From Plantago elongata (lineage: Eukaryota; Streptophyta; Magnoliopsida; Lamiales; Plantaginaceae): 27,113 nucleotides of DNA. The DNA is taken from contig JAYMSP010001992.1 of NCBI GenBank assembly GCA_036897095.1, positions 1 through 27,113 on the forward strand, read 5' to 3'. How positions within the stretch are numbered: position 1 is the first letter of the stretch; every line of letters starts with the position of its first letter. Positions 1 through 23,048 of this stretch are shown here, in pieces. Position numbers and translations under genes: made by a program. Below the pieces are notes generated by a model. The model searched no databases and was not told the origin of the DNA. It saw only the letters and a program-made list of their open reading frames with translations.

Positions 1-531
1 ACGCTTTTGACACCTTACTTTCTTGCAAACATGGCGGAGAACTCCATCATCTTGTGAATCATTCATTTTCGAAGTGCTAATATGAAGAAGTGCCAAAAAA
101 GAGTTTAAAGTAGGTATAAATAGCCTCCAAATCAAATTTCAACGACTAGTTTTTCAAAAAAATGGTTACCTGCTAATTACATTAACTTACCAAGTCGAAC
201 AATATCAATTACATCTAGGTCCTCACGTGCTAGGCATTTGTAATAGGTTGGGCGCCCAAAATTAAAGGTGTTTGGCTGAATCAAAAATCCAATTTTCGAA
301 AAGGGTTAAAATTTGGTTTTCCTTCTTTTAATTCGTGAAAAGTCAAATACGTGGGTTTCAATGTAATTAAATTTAACGAACAAGGTGCTTACATGTTATT
401 GTTTAACTAAAAGGGATCTATATGTAATTGACAAATTTAAGTGGGGTACCAGATGAAATTCACCCTCATATTAATATAAACAACGGTATATGTGTGTGAT
501 CCAAGTCTTAAATAACCATATCATTACCAAT
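1..531. other. AT-rich spacer, no gene seen
   Basis: No reading frame here resembles a protein I recognise, and I see no RNA gene. The stretch is AT-rich intergenic DNA. It contains a short G/C palindrome around 250-257 (GGGCGCCC) and a CACGTG E-box/G-box core near 225. Neither can be tied to a gene. Confidence 0.5.
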
Positions 532-690
532 GGTTGTTGGGTCAGAACGTTAAGTGGTAAGGGGATTGAGTTCACCTAAGTAAAGTCTCGAGTTCGAACT
601 TTGTAAATGTAAAAAGTACCATTGAAAAAGTCACCCCTTAAAAAAGGTTCGACGGTGTTCGGTTGAATTAATCGTATATAGCATATACTA
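532..690 (+). repeat. tRNA-derived SINE-like unit
   Basis: The stretch resembles the head of a plant tRNA-type SINE. An A-box-like block (GTTAAGTGGTAAGGGG, about 549-564) is followed some 25-30 bases later by a B-box-like block (GAGTTCGAACT, 590-600), the pol III internal promoter layout. The text between them (TTGAGTTCACC, then AGTCTCGAGTTCGAA) is typical of plant SINEs. The 3' limit is unclear: an A-rich run near 640-646 may be internal, and no target duplication was identified. It is probably an old, mutated copy. It could also be a decayed tRNA pseudogene, but the body after the B box fits a SINE better. Confidence 0.5.
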
Positions 691-1609
691 ACCCGAAATG
701 GAAAAATAGCCATATCATTGTAAAATTGGATCTGAATCAACTATTGGTTGAATTGTACCTACTATAGTTTAAATTGAGCTAATATTGACCATGATCCGTG
801 ATGTAATTGTGAAGTTGTTGAAGTAGTATAAATGAAAGTTAATTATACATTGATTAATCCTAGTACTGGTACTGGTAATTGAAAAGTCGAGGTGGTGAGG
901 CACCACAGCCTCGTAGGGGGGTGGCTCACATCAATTATGTGAACCTTACTGTGGGGGTTCACAAAATTATTGATTTTGGCATATTGCCATTCTAGTATAC
1001 CGGCCAGTCATGATCCAAATTCAAAATTTTAAACTGAAATGATTCTAATTGAATTTGAAAGTATACTCAAAATGAATCGAATGCATTTCATTACTAGAGG
1101 ACATCGTTTAAAGCATGAACCTCTTATAACTTGTTGGTGTAAACGGAATAAACAAAAGTTAACGTATATAATCTAGATTTTTTATTGTACTATAGGAAAG
1201 TTGGTTGGACATGAAGTATCTCTTTTATGAAATCTCATATAATTTTATCTACAAAAATGAAAAAAATATTTTAAACATATTTTCGAATTCTCCTCGATAA
1301 GACGATTTAATATACGTTAATCTTGAATGCTTCTATTATAAAAATAGAATTATCACAACATGATACGAATGATATGTTTTTTTTCTTTATTTTCACTTAA
1401 TTTTTCAATCTGCAAAATTGAATGACTTTTAAAGTTTATCTAACAAACTTGTACATTTTAGTACGCTACTTAAAAAATTTAAAAGTAAATGTAGTTGTGA
1501 TTGAATTGCATTAAGTTCATCTAACCGTTAAATCATATTAGTAAAGAGACTTTTAACAGTAACAAAGTTACATTGTATAATATATTAAAAATGTGCATAG
1601 CATAAAACT
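691..1609. other. AT-rich spacer with a hairpin cluster at 888-962
   Basis: No gene is visible. The only structure is a run of three small inverted repeats: 888-913 (CGAG + GTGGTG, loop AGG, CACCAC ... CTCG), CACAT/ATGTG around 927-940, and 939-962 (GTGAACC ... GGTTCAC, a perfect 7-bp stem). The surrounding DNA is AT-rich and featureless to me. The hairpins could be the end of an old mobile element. Confidence 0.45.
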
Positions 1610-2000
1610 ACCTCAATATTCGACCTTAAACAATCCGGAATATTTTATTTCGAAAACGATCCAAATTCGAAAATATTTGACCCGAAACAATCCGAACTTT
1701 TTTCATCCGAAAGGACCCAAACTCGAATCACACCCGAATCCGAAAATATCAACCCGAAACAATCTACTTTTTTTTAAATCCGAAATGACCTAAATCCGAG
1801 TAACATTCGAACTCGAAGTGACCCGATCCGAAATGTTTCAATTCAAAGCGACCCGAAATATCAATAACCTGAAACGACCCAAATTTGAGCATCATCCGAA
1901 CCCGATCATCACCCGAACCTGCCCCCGACCTAAAAATGATTTGAAATAAAATGCAGATGAAAATGACCCGATCCAAAGTGATCCGATATGAACTCGATTA
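1610..2000. repeat. Degenerate CCCGAA / TTCGGG short-motif repeat tract
   Basis: Some 390 bases consist of irregularly spaced ACCCGAA, CCGAAA and GACCCGA blocks separated by 3-8 AT-rich bases; on the other strand they read TCGGGTCATTTCGGGT-like. Spacing and spelling vary, so this is a decayed low-complexity array, not a clean satellite. Weak open frames across it on both strands are repeat artefacts. Such tracts are common in plant intergenic DNA and inside long terminal repeats, but I see no element ends here. Confidence 0.6.
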
Positions 2001-2388
2001 GGATGACCCCATTGTTAGGTCTAATTCTACCCCTATTTTGAACTTGACTTGTTCTCGTGCATTTGGGATCTGTTGGAAAAAATTATAGTTACACTTGATA
2101 TCGTGATTTGTTATATTCTTGGTTCTTTTTCCCCAAAAGAAGCTAGACAGGTCTTATGACTCAATTACTACTAATATTTGGAGTATAATATTTAATGATT
2201 GATAGTGGTATAATGTATTTTCGAACTTGAGTAATATAATTACGGCTACGCAATAGAGCATATGTAAGTTGATATGTTCGAGCGAATACCGACTAGTACG
2301 GATCAAAAAGCTACATATATTTATATAATTTAATCGTGAAAGATTGAATTTTTTCTTTTTTCTTTTCTTAAGTGCCAAACATCAACGC

Positions 2389-2700
2389 CTAAAACGATAG
2401 TACAAAATAAGGAGGAATCTGCCATAGCATGACATTATTCTCGCTTAAAGCATAACCAGCTTTTGCTAAATGATCAGCTAAAAAATTAGCAAGCCTATCT
2501 ATCTTCCATAACTCTATCTGCCGAAGGATTGCGGGGTAGAATCTTACATTGATGCACCTCATCCTCAAATTCGGACGGGGCTTGCTCTTTATCAGTCGAT
2601 CAGCCACTCGTAGAGCATTTCTAAATCCGACTCCACACTATGATATTGGGAATTCGGCGACCCCAGGCTAGTTGGAGTCCTTTGAGCATGCTATGAAAGA
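2389..2700 (-). pseudogene. Remnant of a non-LTR retrotransposon RNase H domain
   Basis: Two minus-strand segments in different frames look like pieces of the plant reverse-transcriptase-like RNase H family (RVT_3). The upstream piece (about 2640-2695) reads LKGLQLAWG then RIPNIIV, resembling the family's 'a..GL.LAW..GI..i.vEsD' helix and strand; a GAGTCGGATTTAGAA segment just after it in another frame would encode ESDLE. The downstream piece (about 2395-2525) reads RLANFLADHLAKAGY and ends in a W..PP segment, resembling the terminal 'REaN..AD.LAk.G ... PP' block. Frameshifts separate them and no reverse transcriptase is visible nearby, so it is a dead, truncated fragment, probably of a LINE. 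Confidence 0.5.
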
Positions 2701-3683
2701 TCGGATCGTCAAATTTGATTAGCATAGAAAATGCTACATATGTGATTCATTTGTGATGGGTCGGGTTCATAGTTACATTTTTTAGACAGGATAAGACTTT
2801 ACAGACACGTGCATAAGAAAAGGTGGTATTAGTCCTTATACAAATTGCCCTAATTAATTTGAAAAAACACAAAACATCAAAACCAGGCCTTCACCAAAAA
2901 AAATTCTTGCAAGCCGATCCAAGCCCATCATGATAAATCTTTTCTACCCGTAAACAGCAAGTTTAATTATTTCTTAACCATGCATGCAGATGATTCCGTT
3001 TTGTAAATAAATGGTGTTTTGCTTAAAAATACACATATTCAAAAGACTTAACTAGTATAGTAACACATTCAACACAAATTTTTAGCACCACAACTACAAG
3101 TATATATTACTTTCTTCATTTCATTTAATACTTTTCACATTAATTCTTTGTAGGTAAACTTTTTCTAATTTTAATTACAAATTAGTCGAAACGATATATA
3201 TAAAATGTTCAATCGAATTATTTAACTACATATAAATCATTCTAATTTACAGATTCGGATCATTTGAGGCATCTAATTAAATTACTGTAGCACACGGCCG
3301 CCTGGCCTCATGAGTCTTGCATGTGTCCTGAACCCACGGACTAGTTAAGTCAAGTTGATGGAGCGGGGCCATGGTATTGATATAAGTGTTTCCCTTTGTT
3401 GGATTTGGCATCTACTCATAACACACTCAACAATTGCACGTCACATTTTATTTATTAAAATTCAATAACTCACTGGTCCATATGTTGTTAAAGCTGTCTT
3501 TGTTTTCGGACTTTTGGCTGTCAATTCTCTAATTCACGCACAAATATAAATATGCATGGTCCTGGCTCCCAACTCATATCATATATGCCTGCCATGGTAT
3601 CTATATTACTTCTTGTCGATATATATACCACCATACAATACAATACCTCGTGTATTTTCTTTCATACTCCAACACCAAGCTTG
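2701..3683. other. AT-rich spacer, no gene seen
   Basis: No coding region, RNA gene or clear repeat could be supported. Open frames reaching into 3552-3854 run through AT-rich low-complexity DNA and the arm of the next element, and have no recognisable protein character. Confidence 0.45.
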
Positions 3684-4707
3684 AAAATATTGGTTAATAA
3701 CCATAATCACTGTTATGATTTAGATTATAACCATAATTATAATCAATTAATAATAACCGTAACAATAATCGTAGCCAAAAAAATTTCCAATCGGTTATGG
3801 TTAGGTTGTATAACCGAAAATAACCATAAGTGTAGGTTATTGGTCGGTTTTTGAAAAATTCTTTCTTACTTGGAGTGAAAATTTGTAAAAATTATTTTTC
3901 GTAAAAAATCGCAAATAATAATTTTAATATTTTTGATCGGATACTGGTGGAGGGGGGTGGGGTGGGGTACCCACCTCATACCCAAAAAAAAAGGTTAACA
4001 AAAATATAAATTTTCTTGCGTTTCACGAAATTTTAATTTTTTCGTCGGATACCCGGGGGGGGTGGGATGTGCCCCACACTCTACCCGACAACAAAAAAAA
4101 TTTAACAAAAATATAATTTTTCTTGCGTTTCACGAAATATTAATTTTTTTGGTCGTATACTCGGGGTGGGGTTCCCACCCCTACCCGATAAAAAAAAAAG
4201 TTAACAAAAATATAAGTTTTCTTGCGTTTCACGAAATTTTAATTTTTTTTGGGGTACTCGGGGGTACCCTAACCCCTACCCGACAAAAAAAAAGTTAACA
4301 AAAATATAATTTTTCTTGCTTTTCATGAAATTTTAATTTTTTTTTGTCGGGTATCCGTGTGGGGTGGGGTGTGGGACACCCCACCCTACCCAATAAAAAA
4401 AAAGTTAACAAAAATATAATTTTTCTTGCGTTTCATGAAATTTTAATTTTCGTTCAAAATGGATGTTAAAAAGTGCGTATATGAAGATTTGTAATTTTTG
4501 TGCTCGAAAAATAGAATATTCAAGTTTAAAGAAAAAATTAACGGTTTTAACCGTAATCGTAAACAAAAAACCGAACATGTTATGATTGTAACCGATCTGT
4601 TGCTGAATGGTTACGGTTACGGTTATAGTTAATAACCCTTCAAGAAAAGTAAATGGTTATTAGCTGGTTATATATGGTTATGATTATGATTTTTAACTAA
4701 TTATTTC
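3684..4707. mobile_element. Inverted-repeat element enclosing a hairpin tandem array
   Basis: About 1 kb appears to be one unit. The left arm (3684-3850) and right arm (4540-4707) are imperfect inverted copies rich in ATAACCATAA / TTATGGTTAT and AACCGTAA / TTACGGTT blocks. The outermost parts pair best: AAATATTGGTTAATAACC at the left against the reverse complement of the text ending near 4707, with CATAATCA in both. Between the arms sits the tandem array annotated separately. No transposase is visible, so the element would be non-autonomous. I cannot assign a superfamily: arms built of subterminal repeats occur in foldback, Mutator-like and hAT elements. Exact ends and target duplication are not resolved. 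Confidence 0.5.
3936..4450 (+). repeat. Five-unit tandem repeat of 94-110 bp with G/C hairpins
   Basis: A conserved block, GTTAACAAAAATATAA-TTTTCTTGCGTTTCACGAAATTTTAATTTTT, recurs five times; its GTTAAC (TTTAAC in the second unit) starts at 3994, 4101, 4200, 4294 and 4404, giving spacings of 107, 99, 94 and 110 bases. Between the blocks is a variable G-run/C-run segment that is self-complementary (for example GGATACCCGGGG ... CTACCCGA). Each such segment could fold into a hairpin whose two strands are G-rich and C-rich. The conserved AT block varies little, while the hairpin arms vary in length. Open frames through the array are artefacts of the repeat. Confidence 0.85.
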
Positions 4708-6012
4708 CGTCCAGTCGCATGAGAAGATATGAGTTAGAAATTAAAAAAGAAACAAAAAAATCAACTTCAAAATATACTAATTCAGTTTGGTTTGATTTTT
4801 AAGTTCCGTCCACCTTAGTAATTTACACTTACCCCCCTACGGTCCTACCTATAGGCACTAGTGAGACGCGTGGGGTAGTAGTGCTCGAAAGATGAAAAGA
4901 ATCGGAATCTCCATGAGTCGCCAATCACGAAACGCTAAAATATCGATATGTGGAGTGTGGGCCAACACCACTAAACTAAACTGACTGTAGATAACAATAC
5001 AATATTCTGTATAATAATTTGTATTGAAAACCATTAACCACGTGCACTATAGTAGTAAAAATGGTCATACATGGTGTGCGGTAGCATATAAAATGTTTTA
5101 GGGGCTAATTGGCATGACACTCAAATGATTATTTGGATGAGATTTTAGTGAAATTGTATTTTGAATGGAATTAAAATGAGATATTTAAAATGTAATTTAT
5201 GTCAGATCACTGTTTATCGAGTCAAATAGAACGATTTAAATGCTATAACAATTCGCCCCTCATACAGTAATATTTTAATATATGCATAAATGTTCATACG
5301 TGGAAAGCTACCGTTTTGGGCAATTAGTGGAAACCATAGCGGTTGCTTTGGTGTTATTAACTTGAGCTACATTTAATCTCAAATGTCAATGATTTATTAT
5401 ATTCTCCAGGGCAAAAGAATTCTGTTTAATTTGTGTATTCTTTAAGGAATATTTAAATATAACTAAAAAGGTTGAACTAGTTAGTGAACGTATAAACATA
5501 AAATTAATAATAAATGCAATCAATTTTCCCTTTCAAAAACATTCTACCAGCATACTCAGGCTACCATAGTCAATTCAGGTCATTAATTATGTTTGTTTCC
5601 AAAACTTGAATTGAAATATTAACTTATACATTCATAAAATGACAATCATAACTTTTGAAAAATAAGTTTTAAAAAGTTGAACTAATGTATGTTGTATCTA
5701 ACTTATTAGACTTGAAAAATTAGATTTCACAATCACGGTTCATAATTCTCTCTAAATTAATAAAATGTTAATTTATTCACTACATTAATAAAATCTTTAG
5801 GTTTCATTATTGTTAATCTATTGAGGGTATTAGTATGTACTCATAATTTAAGAAATGAAGGTTGAAAAGAGTCAAAATTCCCATACACCTACCACTTGAA
5901 AAAAAATAAAAAATCTCCAACCAATATTTTGATGTGGATAAAGAAGTACAGATATTCTAATTCGACCTACTTAAATAGTCCAAGTGAACCAAAATTACAA
6001 CTTTTTTTACAC
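4708..6012. other. AT-rich spacer upstream of the carbonic anhydrase gene
   Basis: Apart from the short exon-1 relic at 5538-5583, I see no coding region here. The stretch is strongly AT-rich and includes the distal promoter of the carbonic anhydrase gene. No conserved regulatory site could be supported except the TATA box at its right end. Confidence 0.45.
5538..5583 (+). pseudogene. Relic of a carbonic anhydrase exon-1 segment
   Basis: These 46 bases match part of carbonic anhydrase exon 1 (about 6379-6423) at roughly 39 of 46 positions. Shared blocks include AACATTCTACCAGC, CTCAGGCTACC and GTCAATT. In the intact gene the segment encodes the residues just before the NLGH motif. Similarity fades on both sides, and a TAA falls soon after. 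The likely origin is an old partial or tandem duplication of the gene, later eroded. Chance is unlikely at this length and proximity, but the copy is too short to say whether a whole gene once stood here. Confidence 0.55.
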
Positions 6013-6020
6013 TATAAATA
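6013..6020 (+). promoter_or_regulatory. TATA box of the carbonic anhydrase gene
   Basis: A consensus TATAAATA lies 78 bases upstream of the ATG at 6098. A plant transcription start 25-35 bases downstream would fall near 6045-6055 and give a 5' leader of roughly 45-50 bases. It is the best TATA match in this upstream region. Confidence 0.65.
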
Positions 6021-6097
6021 GCAGTATATATGTACCTACTCAACATATAGTACTGGAAGAAGATAGCCATTAATCTTTATCCGTACAGAGAATTAAT

Positions 6098-8872
6098 ATG
6101 GCATTTGGTGCAATTTCCTTGGTAGCACTAAAATTCCTCAAACCAATCTTCCTTCTAGTTTCCCTTTTATATTTCACATATGATCAACTGAATTACAATA
6201 ATGAATTGTTAAAAGATCAGTCTCATTACTCTTACATTTCGGGTAAACGAAATGGTCCTGAGAACTGGGGAAGTTACAACATGAGCTGGAGGGTTTGCGG
6301 AACGGGGAGAAGCCAGTCTCCGATTAATATTCGCAGCAGCGACGTGATAACGCAGGCCCCGAGTCTCACCAGCTTGAGAACATTCTACCAGCCTGCTCAG
6401 GCTACCTTGGTCAATTTGGGCCATGCTGTTCAGGTATGAATCAACTAAGTTTGTGTCTACAAGTTCGATCAAAAGTATTAATTTATGCATGGAGTTGTTG
6501 TATCGTATAAATTAATGAAATTAGATATTTTTGTTTAGTTGCAATGGAGTGGCAATGCAGGAGGCATTATGATAAACAGGGAGGTATACACTTTACGACA
6601 AACTCATTGGCATACTCCTTCCGAGCACACTCTAAATAACAAAAGGTATGGCATTCATAATTTTAATAAATTATTTTTTGTAAGTGAAGTATATATGAAT
6701 TTTTATGATAAATAATTCATAATGACGATAATTGACATTAAAGAGAGAATGATATTTTTTTAAGATGAATGGGTGAAATGTCAATAATTATCAACATTAT
6801 AATGGAACTTTTTTCGAAAAGAAAGTCACTTGCCACCATCAAGAGCATACAGCCCCACCAAAATGTAAGCAAAATGGTCAATAATACAATGAACAGAAAA
6901 AATGTTTCTCATCAACTTTATAATATATATAAAAGGGTGTAGAATTAATGTTTTCATATCATTATATTCAAATAAAATGCAAGGCAATGTAATGTAATGA
7001 GTGCGCAAAGATTCTTTCCTCCTGCCATTTGCGAATTCTCTGTAGCTCAACTACCAAAGGCCATAAGTGTACTAAATTCATAATAACAACCCTCCCGATT
7101 TGTGAGTTCACGTTCATTTTAATATTATATAAAAAAGAATAGTATTAATCTCTCTGTCACATTTACATTGAGTTGTAAATGACACAAAGATTATATTCTT
7201 TAATGTAAAAATTTATGGAGCAAATGCACATGATTTATAAATGGTTGAAAAATGTGAAAAATAGAGTGAGAAGGATATGAGATATAGTAATATTAATGAC
7301 ATATTATAAAGGACATATACAGTAAAAACTTTATAAATTAATACTGATAAATTAATAATTTCGATAAAAGTAATAATTTGTTCAATTTTAACTTGGGATC
7401 TGTATAAAATTGGACCCCAATCGATAAAATAATAAGATAATAACTTTTTTGAAATTCCAAGGTATATATATTGGTCCCAACGAAACTATAAATTAATAAT
7501 TACTAAAAATTTTCATATATATAGCTGTGTGTGCGCGATAAACTCCAAAATTCTAAGATTGTCTAGTAAAAAATAAATCTATAGTCGCTTGTGTTTTGTT
7601 GGTCTTCAAATATATATTGAGTTCATCTTTGAATCTCTATTGCACTTAGGAGTTGGGGAGTTGTCTCCTCAAACTGAAACAAAAAGTTGTGAAGAATTGT
7701 TACCACTTACAATGGTTCTTTTTTAGTGATCGGTTCCAAAGCTATTGAATCATCCTCAACTTCCTCATTGACCGGATTTTGAATGCTATATGTCATAATT
7801 TTTCAATGCTTTGAGCATCGTAACGTTCATTATTTTCACCAGGATAATCTAGCAAATGATTAATATCCACTTTGACAATAATGCATACACATATCTAGTT
7901 CTCAAGTTCACGAATGTGTTCTCCGCAATTTAAATTCGTCGAACGAATTTTGTAGTGTCGAAAGCAATTTAAAGATCGTAAAATGTTTTTAAATTAATAA
8001 ATTATTAATTTATTAATATAATAATATCTTATTAAATTAATAAATATTCTGATCTCAATATTATTAATTTATAAAGGTTTTACGGTACCTATTTTAGCGA
8101 GCTAGTATGGTAGTATTAACTAATTGGTGTTGCTTTGGTTTTGATTGAATAATTAATGAAAGATTGATTAATTAATAAAATAATGTTGGTCCTGCAGATA
8201 TGCAATGGAGCTACATCTTGTACATACCAACAGTCGAGGGAACATTGCTGTGATTGGAATCCTCTACAAAACCAACAACCCCGATCCCTTCCTCGCTCGG
8301 GTATATACTTAATTGGGCTCTTCCAAGTCTAACAGCAGTCCGTTGATTATACACAATTAATTATATTTTTAATTTAACAGTTCATATCCTTCTTGTCTAA
8401 CTTTGTTGCGTTAAATGAAATGGTGATCAGTTTGTTCCATACCTTGGATTGATTCCTCAAACTGGGCAAAGAGTTCCTGTGGGATACATCAACCCCGAAG
8501 ATACTCGGTTCGACTCAGACATTTATTACAGATACAATGGTTCGTTGACTACACCCGGTTGCGCCGAAAATGTTAACTGGACAGTCATCAGGAAGGTCAA
8601 GCAAGTTTCACAAGCTCAAATAACAGCACTCAAGAAAGTTGCTGATGCCGTACGTATCCAAAAATAAAAATCCATGTCTTATTTTTCTTCAAATTTTACA
8701 TCCATATGAGTTATTATAGAATTAAGCTGATTGTTTGTATACCTTACAGGATTCGAAGAGCAACGCGAGGCCGGTTCAGAAATTGAATGCAAGAAGTGTA
8801 GTCATGTATGGGAAGATTATCCGGGAAGAAACCACTGGTGACGATGATCAGGGACGCTCTGCAGCCATGTAA
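6098..8872 (+). CDS. Alpha-type carbonic anhydrase, five exons, complete
   Basis: It encodes a 295-residue alpha carbonic anhydrase, a zinc enzyme that interconverts CO2 and bicarbonate. Exons are 6098-6433, 6539-6645, 8198-8300, 8431-8649 and 8750-8872; all junctions are GT-AG and the frame is continuous to TAA. The N-terminus has a hydrophobic segment (about residues 15-27, PIFLLVSLLYF) suggesting a signal peptide and a secretory or plastid-via-ER route. Visible motifs are QSPINI (73-78), the proton-shuttle histidine in NLGH (H109), zinc ligands H135 and H137 in THWHTPSEH and H154 in ELHLVH, E152, and T222 in SLTTPGC, equivalent to Thr199 of human CA II. C67 and C226 match the conserved disulfide pair. 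All catalytic residues are present, so an active enzyme is expected. Length is normal for plant members. Intron 2 (1,552 bases) is enlarged by a transposon. The exact family member cannot be told from sequence alone. Confidence 0.93.
6646..7319. other. Left part of carbonic anhydrase intron 2
   Basis: AT-rich intron DNA before the transposon. Around 6826-7110 the base composition is less AT-biased and a 74-codon open frame exists on the minus strand, but it resembles no family I know. It may be part of another old insertion. No splice-competent exon is evident. Confidence 0.4.
7320..8085. mobile_element. Emigrant/Lemi1-like pogo transposon in intron 2
   Basis: The 766-bp element begins CAGTAAAAACTTTATAAATT and ends with the imperfect inverse (AATTTATAAAGGTTTTACGG), flanked on both sides by TA (7318-7319 and 8086-8087), the target duplication of the Tc1/mariner superfamily. 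From memory, these ends resemble those of the Arabidopsis Emigrant MITE and its Medicago relative Lemi1, which belong to the pogo group. The sub-terminal DNA is very rich in AATTAATA. A decayed transposase tail lies inside, so the copy derives from a coding element by internal deletion and cannot move by itself. Terminal mismatches suggest considerable age. It sits wholly within the carbonic anhydrase intron, 112 bases from exon 3. Confidence 0.85.
7553..7876 (-). pseudogene. C-terminal remnant of a pogo/jerky-like DDE transposase
   Basis: Minus-strand segments in shifting frames match what I recall of the C-terminus of plant tigger/jerky-like pogo transposases. In order they read VDINHLLDYPGENN, then ALEPITKKEPL, then VVTILHNFLFQFEETTPQLL, then RDELNIYL and TQATIDLFF before a stop at 7553-7555. 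Family members typically end in an ITHKEALKA.. / LHNFLLQFE.TTPELL / RDELQ.. / QTTIESFF pattern. At least two frameshifts and in-frame stops break it, and the DDE catalytic core and DNA-binding N-terminus are absent. It is a dead fragment that identifies the parent element as pogo-like. Confidence 0.75.
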
Positions 8873-9959
8873 ATTAGTTAAAGTAGTCACCTTCGTCCTG
8901 TTTCAATTATTAATTTCTAGTATTTATTAATGGACTTAACATACTGCTGAGTAATTTGTACACAGAGTATGAATAGCTAGCTTTTAACTTGGTGTTAATT
9001 TTTAATCAACTGTGAGATGCAGCTAATTATGTACAATTGTACTACAATTAGACAAGCACCAGGTTCTTGTACTTCATTCTTATTTCAATTGTGATCGTGT
9101 TAGCTTTGTCTTCTTAGAAAGAGTGTTTCTTTTATGTAGAGAGTAACAATTCACTTGTGATCAACTTAATCTATCATTTCATTTGAATGGTTTATGCCCT
9201 TACTTCTACATGGATTACTTCTACTGTTTCAGGAGGTTGTAAGCTCAGCCGCTCAGATTTTCCAACCCAACTTGATATTCAAGAGTATCGGTGCTGTACT
9301 CGAAACAACAATTGCAACACTTCTGTTTACCAAGTGACATTCGCATAACAGTAAGAACATTCTTATAGAAATCATCATCGCAAAGTCAATATATGAAATA
9401 AAGGCTAATAGAAATCAATCATAGTAATATATTCTAATGGAACTCAGCAAAATAACAGAGACATGGCCTCATAGGATCAAAATCAACAGACATGACATGA
9501 ACAATGTCAGAGTAATATTTACAGCTTCTTACCGTCACACACCTAATATAATCATCACTATTTTTTGGTGACTTGCTAATTAGAACTTCGAACATGCGTT
9601 CCTCATCAAGTATGTAATGTACATTTTATGCCGAGTTAAATACAAAATCTAATACCCTAATCTTTTCCAGTTTCCTCGTTGCCATATCTAATATAATCCA
9701 TGGTAGTACTACAGAATACACAATTAGTAAAATCTCAAAAGATAGTTTATCTAGTTGAAGGATTACTTGCTAATGCTAATGGAGCTTGTTGAAGTACTTA
9801 GTTTCTCACCTCAGAATGCACGATCAAACCATAGCAGTACTGTACAGTATCCTCTCGCAGTATTCAAGGACTCGCTCATCCCTGTGCTCCTATACCAAAA
9901 AAATTTATAATATACATCAACTGCTAGCTTTTTGAATCTTGGATGGTTACTCCAATAAA
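8873..9959. other. Spacer between convergent genes, with both 3' UTRs
   Basis: The region holds the 3' UTR of the carbonic anhydrase gene on the left and that of the PP4R3 gene (read leftward) on the right. No AATAAA on the plus strand is convincing just after the TAA at 8870-8872. On the minus strand, DNA after the PP4R3 stop is less AT-rich until about 9840 and is probably transcribed; a GT...AG pair in it might be a UTR intron. I see no further gene. Confidence 0.5.
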
Positions 9960-23019
<13,060 letters not shown>

Positions 23020-23048
23020 GGCAACAACTCGGAGCTTTTGAATATAAA

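Noticed and set aside
1764-1976. 70-codon minus-strand open frame
   Set aside because: It falls wholly within the CCCGAA-type repeat; its F/G/H-rich text mirrors the repeat.
4062-4298. 78-codon open frame
   Set aside because: It is produced by two to three copies of the tandem repeat read in phase; the translated peptide merely repeats the unit.
3936-4450. CRISPR-like repeat and spacer pattern
   Set aside because: The repeats are long, AT-rich and drifted, the 'spacers' are related hairpins, and the DNA is plant nuclear.
6826-7050. 74-codon minus-strand open frame in carbonic anhydrase intron 2
   Set aside because: It has no motif or family resemblance and lies in intron DNA, so it cannot be supported as a gene.
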